From positions 1 through 31,776 of IMG/VR virus record IMGVR_UViG_3300030451_001440: a stretch of DNA of 31,776 nucleotides; one strand, given 5' to 3'. Each line of letters starts with the position of its first letter. Position 1 is the first letter of the stretch. The notes under the pieces were generated by a model. That model was not told the DNA's origin. It ran no database searches and saw only the letters and a list, made by a program, of their open reading frames with translations. This document shows positions 1 to 6,871 of the stretch, piece by piece. The position numbers and the translations under genes were made by a program. This DNA is from a virus.

Positions 1-1097
1 GGCCCAATAAACTGCATGCTGTATAAGGAAGTGTCGGTCCAGATTAAAACTTCTTGCCTGGATTTTATGCCAGCTATAATTGATGAACCACTTGATAAGC
101 GTAAAGAACCAGCAGAGTTTGTGCTTAACGGCTCAAACTCTAGTTCGTTTTCTTGGTCCGAAAAAGCCACCAGCATGGGGTCTATGGCGCCCGTCCTGGA
201 GCCGCCACTCAGAGGGTCGGCGCCTAAAACAATTAAATGCCTATCTGTTTCTGAGGTAATTACTTGCAAGGCTTTTGTCGGCACTTTGTTGGCCCCAGAA
301 ATACCAGATAATTCTACTGCCCTAGTTGTTAGGCCATCGCTTTCATCCCACTTAAATATGCCGCCAGCTCTTGGATTTATTATTAAATCTTCACCGAAAT
401 TGTCGTGTGTCCAAAGTCTTAAGTTGTTTGTATCGCTCAAGGCTGTAGCGGCTCCCCAGGCTCCAGCACCCCATGTTCCAACACCCCAACCCGTGCTAGG
501 TACAAAAACATCTAGGCCAGAGTTGATTTGATAAACTGCGTCGGTTGCCGAACCACCATTACCCGAATCACTGGCATTAGCTGTCACTGTAGCACCAGAG
601 GTATCTTTTGCAGTAATTTCGTAGGTGTTTGCGCCCGTAACTAGGGTTATTTGATACTCTTGATTCAAGACCGTTGCAGTAATATTACCACCCAAACTTA
701 CAGCGCTTGAAAAAGTTACAAAATCTCCGTTTACTGCGCCATGACCTGTTTCGGTAACGGTAATCGTTGAGGAACCATTTGTGGCCCCGAACGTTGTTGA
801 ATTGGTTGAGGACCTGCGAATCGGGGTTACATCGTAATAAACATTACCATTTTCAACGTAATATTTGTTAGTAGTGCCGACACCAAGATATTGAGATCCA
901 TCTAGTGCAATCCAGGCATGTAAAGCTCTTGGGGACCCGATAAGGGTAGAATCTATGTATTTTTCCCAGCCACCAATTTTTTCAACACGACCTTTTCTGA
1001 ACCGAATAAAATTACCGTCAACCCAACCACCCTCATTAGAATAGTCGGTTTCCTCTTTATTGATTCCTGGTCTGAAATTAACTTTTGTTAGCGGCAT
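1..1097 (-). CDS. Tail hub/closure-like virion protein, partial
   Basis: The reading frame opens at an ATG at 1097 and stays open to the left edge (365 codons visible, no stop), so the C-terminus is missing. The N-terminus MPLTKVNFRPGINKE is followed by GNFIRFRKGRVEKIGGW and then a long beta-rich, Gly/Thr/Ser-rich stretch. That layout resembles podovirus tail-closure proteins of the P22 gp10 (packaged-DNA stabilisation) type; this is a fold-level impression, not a demonstrated homology. Residues about 201-216 contain a WGVGTWGAGAWG motif that recurs in the tail protein at 25742-26293. No good Shine-Dalgarno precedes the ATG. It is the last visible gene of the tail-connector operon, consistent with a late-assembled tail part. 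Confidence 0.75.
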   Translation of the reverse strand, partial: MPLTKVNFRPGINKEETDYSNEGGWVDGNFIRFRKGRVEKIGGWEKYIDSTLIGSPRALHAWIALDGSQYLGVGTTNKYYVENGNVYYDVTPIRRSSTNSTTFGATNGSSTITVTETGHGAVNGDFVTFSSAVSLGGNITATVLNQEYQITLVTGANTYEITAKDTSGATVTANASDSGNGGSATDAVYQINSGLDVFVPSTGWGVGTWGAGAWGAATALSDTNNLRLWTHDNFGEDLIINPRAGGIFKWDESDGLTTRAVELSGISGANKVPTKALQVITSETDRHLIVLGADPLSGGSRTGAIDPMLVAFSDQENELEFEPLSTNSAGSLRLSSGSSIIAGIKSRQEVLIWTDTSLYSMQFIG

Positions 1098-1126
1098 ATT
1101 TAAATTCTACCATTTTAAAAATAGAA

Positions 1127-1555
1127 TTAAGCCAATCTAATAATTGCACCTGTAGCTGTTGCACTTGGAAATACAATCGTAAAGTCACCAGCGGTGCTAG
1201 TTTTATCTCCACCAAAGTCAATAGCACAAACAGCCTTGTCACTATTAGTGTCGTTGTAGATCAAGCAACCTCTAGCTGTTACAGTTGCATTACTGAAAGT
1301 TAAATCAGCAAAATCACAAACAGCAGTTGTTCCAGAGGCTACTGGTGTCACATTTGTCAAAGCAGACCCACCAGAAGTATAGTTGGTTCCACTTGCTTGG
1401 CCTGTGGTGGTAAACGCAGTTGTTCCAGCGCCCAAGGTAGCCGATGAGGTATATAGCGCTAATTTAAAAGAATTACCACTACTTGCAGTAAAGTTGTGTG
1501 TTCCAACCAAAAGCTCTTGTTTGAAACTTGTGCATATTGCCGATGTAATAGCCAT
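1127..1555 (-). CDS. Beta-rich virion protein of unknown function
   Basis: A 142-residue protein starting MAITSAICTSFKQELL, preceded by a strong AAGGAG ribosome site. It is dominated by Thr, Ser, Gly and Ala in alternating beta-strand-like patterns and has no signal peptide or membrane segment. I recognise this type of protein as a frequent companion of tail/connector genes in marine phage genomes, but its function is not known to me. Its place between the adaptor genes and the hub-like gene suggests a minor structural protein, for example a tail or head decoration component. No catalytic motif is visible. Confidence 0.75.
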   Translation of the reverse strand: MAITSAICTSFKQELLVGTHNFTASSGNSFKLALYTSSATLGAGTTAFTTTGQASGTNYTSGGSALTNVTPVASGTTAVCDFADLTFSNATVTARGCLIYNDTNSDKAVCAIDFGGDKTSTAGDFTIVFPSATATGAIIRLA

Positions 1556-1843
1556 TTAAAGCTCCTTAATAATATCGGCCATGTCACTGTGGCCTTGTTT
1601 TTTTAACAAATTTACATAAGTCGTGTTTTTCGACTTAATTGCATTTTTTATACTATGTAAGATTACATTATAAACTTGAGTTTGGAAAGCGTGGGCCTGT
1701 TGTTTTATATGCTCTGGTGCCTCGTTAGAATAATCACAAATTTTCTTAGTGGCTTGTGCGGCCCAAAATTCTGGCGTATGCCCCTCGTTCTCTGTTGCAT
1801 GCACAGAGATACTACCTAGTTTAAATTGACTATCTACGCTCAT
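1556..1843 (-). CDS. Small hypothetical protein in tail-connector operon
   Basis: A 95-residue, mostly helical protein (MSVDSQFKLGSISVHATENE...). The N-terminal part has a His/Asn/Glu-containing HATENEGHTPEFWAAQA motif and the remainder is amphipathic helix rich in Lys, Gln and His. Its start overlaps the stop of the preceding Rossmann-fold gene by 4 bases (ATGA-type coupling) and it ends one base before the next gene, so it is translated as part of the structural operon. Similar small proteins occur at this place in related marine phages as far as I recall. No function can be assigned. Confidence 0.7.
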   Translation of the reverse strand: MSVDSQFKLGSISVHATENEGHTPEFWAAQATKKICDYSNEAPEHIKQQAHAFQTQVYNVILHSIKNAIKSKNTTYVNLLKKQGHSDMADIIKEL

Positions 1844-2583
1844 CCTTTGTACGGTTCTGGTGGTGCAACATCTTCATTAATTTTAAGACCGAGCTTTTCT
1901 AATCTATCATTAATTTCATTGTAGGGCCCGATTATAAATCTTCCTTCATGTGGTATGGCAACCAATGGTTTATCTAGTCTATGAAAACCATACAACTTTT
2001 CGGTGGCTGGAACGTTTGAATCTAATACTGTAGACCTACCGCTTATCCCAACCAATATATCATTTTCCATACATTTGCTTATCCAAAACTCTACACATGC
2101 ACGGCCCGCCTCAGCAAAGTGCATATTTTCTTTGTATGAAAAATCTATACCAAACAGGTCTATTCTGCCAACCTGGTTCCACAATGCAAAAGCTATAGCG
2201 TAAGCCACCGTGTTATTTAAGTAAGCGCATTTTGTGGCGTTACATACTTCCTCCACAGGAAACAATACTGGATTTTTTAACCTTTCATCTAGTTCGCAAG
2301 TGTAAATGGGTGTGGTTGTTTTTGATAACAGTCTTTGCATGACGTTGGTTTGCTTACCTGCATCTTCTGAATCAAAGAATCTGCTTGCTGGGTCTAACAT
2401 AAATATTTTATGACACGGATAAGTCGCACCAGCTGAATTTATGCACCAAACCTCGTCCCATGTTCTGCCGTTTTGCAAGCCAATAGCAAAATCTACCTGG
2501 CTTATTCCCAAACCAACAATAGCTACTCGTTTACCTTTTAAATTTTCGTCTGGTGTTTTTTGATTACTTTCTACTTCATTCAC
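1840..2583 (-). CDS. Rossmann-like nucleotide-binding protein (DUF115/MptE-like candidate)
   Basis: A 247-residue protein. Near residue 18 it has a nucleotide-binding start GKRVAIVGLGISQVDFA (beta-strand, Gly-rich loop, helix). Later it has IDLFGIDFSYKENMHFAEAGRA, and the middle part contains LDPASRFFD. The strand-loop-helix start plus the D-L-F-G-I-D-F-S-Y signature resembles the DUF115/MptE-like and sialyltransferase-like Rossmann families known from phages and from sugar-modification loci. What it acts on is unknown. It sits tightly between the adaptor gene (1-base overlap at 2583) and a small hypothetical gene, an odd place for an enzyme. It could modify virion proteins or host surface sugars, or have become a structural part. 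Confidence 0.65.
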   Translation of the reverse strand: MNEVESNQKTPDENLKGKRVAIVGLGISQVDFAIGLQNGRTWDEVWCINSAGATYPCHKIFMLDPASRFFDSEDAGKQTNVMQRLLSKTTTPIYTCELDERLKNPVLFPVEEVCNATKCAYLNNTVAYAIAFALWNQVGRIDLFGIDFSYKENMHFAEAGRACVEFWISKCMENDILVGISGRSTVLDSNVPATEKLYGFHRLDKPLVAIPHEGRFIIGPYNEINDRLEKLGLKINEDVAPPEPYKG

Positions 2584-3230
2584 TAACTTACGCCAGTGCG
2601 TAATAGATCATATCTGTACTCATCCCTAGTACCTCTACCTTCGGATATGTTTTTGATCCTCGCCACTGCCTCCTTGAAACGCCCCTCAAACTGGGTAACG
2701 ACATCAAGTGGCTCTTTTAAGAATATGGCCCCCTCTACTAACGTGCCATACAACAATGCGTCTGGATAATCTGTAGACAAAAATGTTGTACCGCTGTCAC
2801 TACCGCTCGTTAAAGATGCTGGTTTATGTAAATAATGCAACTCTACCGTATAGTTAGCGTCGGGTACAGGTGCAACCTCAAAAGCTGTGTCATCAAATAA
2901 AGAGTAATATTTTGGCTGTCCTGTTGATGTCGAGCCAGGTGCATACTCTTTAATAAAAGATGAGTGTTTAAAATCTAAATAATCGTATGTGTCTGAGCTA
3001 ATTATAGCCAAACTAAATGGTGCATAAAAATCTGTCGGTGTTGCTAAAAATCTATTGCTGGAAGTAAGCGTGCCTTGCACATTTTTTCTTTGTTTTGGTA
3101 ACTGAACCAGGCTAAATATTCGGTCCTCTGCCTCTGTAATAAATGTATTTAATTGTGAGGTAAACGTAGATTCAGAAACTTGTAAATAGTCTTGAACCGC
3201 TGTTTTTAATGTTGCTAGTGTAAAACTCAT
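2583..3230 (-). CDS. Head-tail adaptor protein (SU10 adaptor-like)
   Basis: A 215-residue protein. The N-terminal helical half carries LATLKTAVQDYL, FITEAEDRIFSLVQLP and TPTDFYAPFSL. The middle has beta strands (QPKYYSLFDDTAFEVAPVPD, YTVELHYLHKP), and a C-terminal helix contains DALLYGTLVEGAIFLKEP. This order of motifs matches the adaptor proteins of SU10-type podoviruses, which form the ring under the portal and link it to the tail. Overlap with both neighbours (3227-3230 and 2583) puts it in one translational unit with other connector genes. I am fairly sure of the family and less sure of its exact position in the virion. Confidence 0.8.
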   Translation of the reverse strand: MSFTLATLKTAVQDYLQVSESTFTSQLNTFITEAEDRIFSLVQLPKQRKNVQGTLTSSNRFLATPTDFYAPFSLAIISSDTYDYLDFKHSSFIKEYAPGSTSTGQPKYYSLFDDTAFEVAPVPDANYTVELHYLHKPASLTSGSDSGTTFLSTDYPDALLYGTLVEGAIFLKEPLDVVTQFEGRFKEAVARIKNISEGRGTRDEYRYDLLRTGVS

Positions 3231-3541
3231 GTTATTGATACGGTTACTGTTCCAACGCTACTTGTAAGTCCAAACGTTGTTAATTCTTCGCCTAATTTTC
3301 CGTCGCCTACGTTAGTGTAAACAAGAAAAAAATTGTTGTCATCTTTTTGTTCTGGTCTGGCGTTGCGTAACGCTTGTGGGTCCTGTGGTACGGGCCTTGG
3401 CATTAACTGTGGATGTTTTGGGTCAAATTGGTCTGGGCCGACTAATAAACCGTCCCAGGTTCTTTTCATGTCTTTTAATTTATAACGGAAACCTGTTATG
3501 TCGCAGATCCCGTAAGCAAATTTACCCGATGCAAAAGCCAT
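3227..3541 (-). CDS. Virion-operon protein with degenerate zinc-ribbon-like segment
   Basis: A 104-residue protein. Residues about 7-60 read FAYGICDITGFRYKLKDM, then TWDGLLVGPDQFDPKHPQ. In related phage proteins I recall the same frame as C-x2-C-GFR...L...W-GL-VC-x2-C-(W/Y)-EP(R/K)HPQ, a zinc ribbon. Here the framework (GFRYKL, W-GLLV, DPKHPQ) is kept but only one of the four cysteines remains. The C-terminal third is Thr/Gly/Val-rich and beta-like. It overlaps the adaptor gene by 4 bases and starts on the last base of the previous gene's stop. Probably a small structural or assembly protein. The family link rests on recall. Confidence 0.65.
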   Translation of the reverse strand: MAFASGKFAYGICDITGFRYKLKDMKRTWDGLLVGPDQFDPKHPQLMPRPVPQDPQALRNARPEQKDDNNFFLVYTNVGDGKLGEELTTFGLTSSVGTVTVSIT

Positions 3542-4236
3542 TATGCGTTGTTGTAACTGCGAATGTCTGGAGATATTCTAAAAGATGCCCTATCTTCATC
3601 TTGAGATAGAGCTCTTGTAAACTCTTCTTCGTACATGCTTTTCAGCATAGCGGTCCTTTCAGGTGCTCTTTTCATAGATATGTAATAAGCAAGGCCCGCA
3701 GTCAAACATGGATAAAAACGAAATGGCACTTCCATAGTATTGGTTGCTGAATCTGAATCATCCATCCTGGTTAAAACATTCATAACCACAGTGTAAGTGC
3801 TTGATTTATCTGGCGCTGGCCACACTGAAATTGTCGGTGTAATTTGTTTGTTTACAAAATATTGATTGGGTTTGCCTGTCGATGATTTATTAACAATATG
3901 TGAGTATTCTGCTCTGCTTAACCTGGTCATAGGCAAATCTGTTGTTTCTGAGCTTACTGTTTCGCGTATAAAGACGTCTAATACATCTATGGGTGCTGTA
4001 CCATTGGTACTATCAATATTGTATTCTGTGGTGTCTTTGACCATGGTTACGGTTTTTTGTGCAATGGTCCACTGATTCAAGCCTCTGTTGGCCCACTCTG
4101 CTAACATTAGATTTAAACTTCTGTTAGCGCTTTTTAGATCGTAACCCGTACGCAATTCTAAACCACAACGCTCAAAAGCCTCTTCTATATATTCGGCTAC
4201 GTCTGGCTCAAAATTTTTACTGTTAGATGTCGCCAT
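3541..4236 (-). CDS. Virion structural protein, connector type
   Basis: A 231-residue protein. The N-terminal helical region contains DVAEYIEEAFERCGLE and SLNLMLAEWANRGLNQW; beta-rich segments (YNIDSTNGTAPIDVLDVFI, TISVWPAPD) and a C-terminal helix (FYPCLTAGLAYYISMKRAPE, MYEEEFTRALSQDEDR) follow. Its organisation parallels the downstream adaptor (helical N-terminus, beta middle, C-terminal helix with Pro-Glu-Arg). The two may therefore be distant relatives forming successive rings between portal and tail, like gp4/gp11-type proteins of short-tailed phages. It abuts the 226-residue protein (1-base overlap at 4236) and the 104-residue gene. Structural role likely; precise role unknown. Confidence 0.7.
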   Translation of the reverse strand: MATSNSKNFEPDVAEYIEEAFERCGLELRTGYDLKSANRSLNLMLAEWANRGLNQWTIAQKTVTMVKDTTEYNIDSTNGTAPIDVLDVFIRETVSSETTDLPMTRLSRAEYSHIVNKSSTGKPNQYFVNKQITPTISVWPAPDKSSTYTVVMNVLTRMDDSDSATNTMEVPFRFYPCLTAGLAYYISMKRAPERTAMLKSMYEEEFTRALSQDEDRASFRISPDIRSYNNA

Positions 4237-4916
4237 TAATCCTCCGTGTCGTTATACAAGTTATCAAAAACTCGATTTACGTCTAAAGTATAGTCTAAAT
4301 CAGATTTAGAATAATGTATATGTTGAGAGGGTCGGAAATCGGGTGCCCCTTCTCCATAAGCAAACCAAGCTGGATGTGTAACTCGGACACGATTATTAGG
4401 TAAAGCCACAATGTTACCTGTCCATTCACCAGCATCTAAAAGCTCCATAACGTGACTTTGTTTATGTTGTGCTGGGTCATCCGCAATCTCGCTTTCAGTA
4501 TAATCAACTGTAAACATGTATTTAGCTGGGTAAAACTCACCGTCTATTTTTGCTATCCAGGGACAAGGTGTTGCCCTGTCAATCACATAAACCGCATGAT
4601 GATGGGATGAGCAATCCCAGGGTTGTGCATCATGTACGGCCATAGGTTCTGGCCATTCCTCCAAAACTGTGTCACCGACTAGGCCTGTAATCGGCATCCT
4701 GGCCCACATAGCACCTCCATGAACCGTATCTTCTGGTTCGCCGTCTGGAGCTATGCCTGTAAATATAACTTGAAAACTTAGACACCTGCACGGCATTGAT
4801 GTGACACCAACTGCCATGGCATGTAAAAACTCACCATGGTATTCCTCATGGTTATGAGTGTATTCTTTTCTAACCCAACACTTAAAATAGGGTATGTTTG
4901 AATGTAAGTACGCCAC
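4236..4916 (-). CDS. Conserved His/Trp-rich virion-operon protein, unknown function
   Basis: A 226-residue protein unusually rich in His, Trp, Tyr, Cys and acidic residues. It contains the segments EYTHNHEEYHGEFLHAMAVG, VHGGAMWARMPITGLVGD, CSSHHHAVYVIDRATPCPW and GEWTGNIVALPNNRVRVTHP. The first and third segments cluster His and Cys in a way that could bind a metal. I recognise the protein as recurring in marine phage genomes between the basic-protein genes and the connector genes, always without a known function. No signal peptide or membrane segment is present. Its start lies 20 bases after the preceding gene. It could be a virion component or an enzyme. Confidence 0.7.
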   Translation of the reverse strand: MAYLHSNIPYFKCWVRKEYTHNHEEYHGEFLHAMAVGVTSMPCRCLSFQVIFTGIAPDGEPEDTVHGGAMWARMPITGLVGDTVLEEWPEPMAVHDAQPWDCSSHHHAVYVIDRATPCPWIAKIDGEFYPAKYMFTVDYTESEIADDPAQHKQSHVMELLDAGEWTGNIVALPNNRVRVTHPAWFAYGEGAPDFRPSQHIHYSKSDLDYTLDVNRVFDNLYNDTED

Positions 4917-4936
4917 AATACTTTTTTAGCTAAAAA

Positions 4937-5299
4937 CTACTTTCTGCCGTAAAGGCCCATGTTTTTCTTGCCATTCATTCTTCTTCTGCCGCCAGTAGCA
5001 CCGCCTTTTGACATCATTTTGCCGCCTTTTTGCATTTTTTTGGTGGCAATTTTCATATCTTTTTTAGAAATAGTTTTGCCAGTCTGGCCAATGGTTTTTT
5101 CAGCGGCCGTTAATGCTTTTTTTCTTTTAATGGCGCTTAAAAATTTTTCTCCTTGTTTGCCAATAGGCTTGCGCTTGCGTGGTCCCTTTGTCGGGACAAT
5201 TTTTTTCTTACCCCTTTTTGCTCCGCCTCCGACACTATAACCTTTAGCTTTTGCTTTACCGCCAGCTCTCATGCCTTTAGCTTTCATTTTGTGTTTCAT
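4937..5299 (-). CDS. Lys/Gly-rich basic protein (putative nucleic-acid-binding virion protein)
   Basis: A 120-residue protein with about 41 Lys+Arg against 3 acidic residues by hand count. It is built of repeats such as GGKAKAKG, KRGKKK, KGPRKRK, KGGKMMSKGG and GGRRR. It ends NMGLYGRK, nearly the same C-terminus as the next gene (NMGLFGRT). The ATG at 5299 has a weak-to-fair ribosome site (AGGAG, 5303-5309 region). It is the last of six consecutive basic small genes between virion genes. Such composition suggests DNA or RNA binding, for instance condensing packaged DNA or being injected with it. That is inference; no named domain is recognised. Confidence 0.65.
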   Translation of the reverse strand: MKHKMKAKGMRAGGKAKAKGYSVGGGAKRGKKKIVPTKGPRKRKPIGKQGEKFLSAIKRKKALTAAEKTIGQTGKTISKKDMKIATKKMQKGGKMMSKGGATGGRRRMNGKKNMGLYGRK

Positions 5300-5307
5300 A
5301 TTTACTC

Positions 5308-5616
5308 CTATGTTCTGCCAAATAAACCCATATTTGACTTATTTTTAATTATACCGCCATTAGCGGCAAAAGTTTTTACATTTGTAGGTTTACCGCCTAC
5401 ACCCTGTTTTTTAGCACGTTTTCTTCTAACCGCAGATTTGATTTCTGATTTGGTCATGCTTTTAGCTTTTGACCTGGGGACACACTTTGGATATTTTCTT
5501 TTAGACCCTTTGGTCGAGGCCCGACCGCATTGTTGAAATTTGCCGTCTTTTTTTGGCGCACCGATATCTACCCAATCACCTTTGGGGCCTTTACCAAACC
5601 ATTCTTTTAACGACAT
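5308..5616 (-). CDS. Basic protein with WVDI...CGR...YPKCVP motif
   Basis: A 102-residue protein. The N-terminal half reads KGPKGDWVDIGAPKKDGKF, then QQCGRASTKGSKRKYPKCVP, then MTKSEIKSAVRRKRAKKQG. The two Cys with flanking Arg/Lys and the fixed spacing look like a small structured domain, possibly metal-binding. I recall this motif from small proteins of marine phages and from large algal viruses (a DUF5872-like family, from memory). The tail is basic and ends KSNMGLFGRT, shared with the neighbour's NMGLYGRK. It starts one base inside the stop of the preceding gene (TAATG). Function unknown; a nucleic-acid-associated virion protein is a guess. Confidence 0.65.
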   Translation of the reverse strand: MSLKEWFGKGPKGDWVDIGAPKKDGKFQQCGRASTKGSKRKYPKCVPRSKAKSMTKSEIKSAVRRKRAKKQGVGGKPTNVKTFAANGGIIKNKSNMGLFGRT

Positions 5617-5768
5617 TATTTATACTTTTTACTTTTTACTTTACGGCCTTTATTTTTGCCGCCCGTCCTGGCTATTAAGCCTCGAGCTTTTGCTTGGGCC
5701 TTTTCACTAAATCCTAGTTTTTTACCAGATCTAATTTTTTTCTTAATTGTACTAACTTTTGCGACCAT
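5616..5768 (-). CDS. Very small basic protein
   Basis: I place the start at the ATG at 5768 (MVAKVSTIKKKIRS...), giving 50 residues with 19 Lys/Arg and one acidic residue. The frame is open further upstream to 5852, but that extension would overlap the preceding gene by 100 bases; the chosen start overlaps it by only 17. The sequence is a single amphipathic region (KIRSGKKLGFSEKAQAKARG) followed by a basic tail GGKNKGRKVKSKKYK. The SEKAQAKARGLIARTGG part is helix-forming. It is one of the basic cluster; function unknown, nucleic-acid binding plausible. Confidence 0.55.
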   Translation of the reverse strand: MVAKVSTIKKKIRSGKKLGFSEKAQAKARGLIARTGGKNKGRKVKSKKYK

Positions 5769-6090
5769 GAGCTTTTCTAATAGAATCTTTACCTTTTCTA
5801 AATATATTAGCGACGCCTTTTTTACCCATAACTTTGGCCCTTTGTTCGCCAACCGTCAAGATTTGTATTTTTCTGGCAAAAGGTTTTTTAATTCTTTTTA
5901 CCTTATTTACTGTAGCCGTAGCGTCGGCCATAGTCTTAAACTTGATGCTTACGGTATCTTTGGGGTTTTCATCTGTATATAAACGTCTACCAGAACCTTT
6001 TGGTTTTTTACCAGTGCCGACTTTTGGATCTCTTTTCTTTTTAGACCCTTTACTTACAGATTTGCCAATGCTACTTCTGCTTATAGCCAT
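5752..6090 (-). CDS. Basic protein with compact central domain
   Basis: A 112-residue protein. A disordered basic N-terminus (SVSKGSKKKRDPKVGTGKKP) is followed by a region that looks folded: GSGRRLYTDENPKDTVSIKF, then KTMADATATVNKVKRIKKPF, then ARKIQILTVGEQRAKVMGK. The middle pattern of strands and one helix suggests a small alpha/beta domain, and the end is again basic (KAHGRKS). It starts MAISRSSIG five bases after the preceding gene. I do not recognise the family by name. The combination of a folded core with basic tails, in the same operon as five other basic proteins, hints at a DNA-binding virion or injected protein. Confidence 0.65.
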   Translation of the reverse strand: MAISRSSIGKSVSKGSKKKRDPKVGTGKKPKGSGRRLYTDENPKDTVSIKFKTMADATATVNKVKRIKKPFARKIQILTVGEQRAKVMGKKGVANIFRKGKDSIRKAHGRKS

Positions 6091-6095
6091 GGTTT

Positions 6096-6569
6096 TTAAC
6101 TTCTAGGCACCCTAGTAGGCTTGCGTTTGCTATTCATAATTGCGCCACAACCTCTAGCTTGAAGTGTTACAGGTCCACCGTCTTTCATAAAACCCATCTT
6201 ATTTCTAACTTTTGTAGGTAGTTTAGATAAGCCTTTGCCTTTATTGCCTGCTGGTATTGGTCTTAAATTCTTATTACTCACTTCGCCTCCTTCTGCTTTT
6301 TTTGCACCCTTATACTTACCGCCTCTTTTTTTGTAGGTTTTTACTAACCAGGCGTTTGCATAAGCAGACGGATAAACGTCAAACTTTCTTTTTGCCTCGG
6401 ATTTAACTCTTTGATACAAAGAAGGGTTAGCTACGTTGCTTGGTGTTTTAGATTTAGCACTGCCGCCCTTACCAAACTTAATACCCTTTAAAGTTTTAGC
6501 CTGTTGTGCGTGTGTTTTACTTGCTTTCTCTAGGCCTTTAATTACTTTATTTACTTTTCTTTTTGTCAT
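6096..6569 (-). CDS. Basic protein with PSAYAN-W-YKKRGGKY motif
   Basis: A 157-residue basic protein. Residues about 50-95 contain SLYQRVKSEAKRKFDVYPSA, YANAWLVKTYKKRGGKYKG, a motif (R-V-K-E-A-K-K-F, P-S-A-Y-A-N-W-V-Y-K-R-G-G-Y) that I have seen in many marine phage and giant-virus small proteins. The rest is low complexity: a helical N-terminus (KGLEKASKTHAQQAKTLKG) and a Gly/Lys/Pro-rich C-terminus with MKDGGPVTLQARGCGAIMNS followed by KRKPTRVPRS. It follows the 97-residue gene after five bases. Function unknown; grouped with the other basic proteins as possibly packaged with DNA. Confidence 0.65.
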   Translation of the reverse strand: MTKRKVNKVIKGLEKASKTHAQQAKTLKGIKFGKGGSAKSKTPSNVANPSLYQRVKSEAKRKFDVYPSAYANAWLVKTYKKRGGKYKGAKKAEGGEVSNKNLRPIPAGNKGKGLSKLPTKVRNKMGFMKDGGPVTLQARGCGAIMNSKRKPTRVPRS

Positions 6570-6574
6570 AATTA

Positions 6575-6868
6575 TTACCAGTTTTTACAAGACCAATAAC
6601 CAGCTGTAAAGACATCCTTCTTTTTTTGGACGGCATCGCAATTATGCCTGGCCCGAAAAGATTTTCGCCTTGCTGGTTGGTCTTTTTTGATTGACATTTT
6701 GGGGTCGCCGTATCTTACGATTTTAACTTGGTCGCCCTTTTTTGCTAATACGGCAAACTTTTTCTTGGCTCCAGGTGTTCTTTTTTGTTTGTTATAACCA
6801 GGAAAAGACTCGCCGCGGTAGGAAAGCCTACCGCTGGCTGATCTTTTGACATCTTTGGTCGTTGCCAT
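6575..6868 (-). CDS. DUF5754-like small protein (RARHNCD...AGYWSCKNW)
   Basis: A 97-residue protein ending in a strongly conserved type of C-terminus. The order is KKFAVLAKKGDQVKIVRYGD, then MSIKKDQPARRKSFRARHNC, then KKKDVFTAGYWSCKNW. I recall this pattern as a family of uncharacterised proteins (DUF5754, from memory) in marine phages and in large algal DNA viruses. The His, two Cys and clustered aromatic residues in the last 30 residues could coordinate a metal. The N-terminus is basic and flexible. It begins the block of six basic genes and follows a virion-type gene by three bases. No biochemical role is known to me. Confidence 0.7.
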   Translation of the reverse strand: MATTKDVKRSASGRLSYRGESFPGYNKQKRTPGAKKKFAVLAKKGDQVKIVRYGDPKMSIKKDQPARRKSFRARHNCDAVQKKKDVFTAGYWSCKNW

Positions 6869-6871
6869 AGA

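Noticed and set aside
5769-5852. N-terminal extension of the 50-residue basic gene
   Set aside because: It would overlap the preceding gene by 100 bases and has no better ribosome site than the ATG at 5768.
5153-6106. Plus-strand Phe/Leu-rich ORFs that look like membrane proteins
   Set aside because: They are antisense shadows of Lys-rich genes (AAA/AAG codons read as TTT/CTT).
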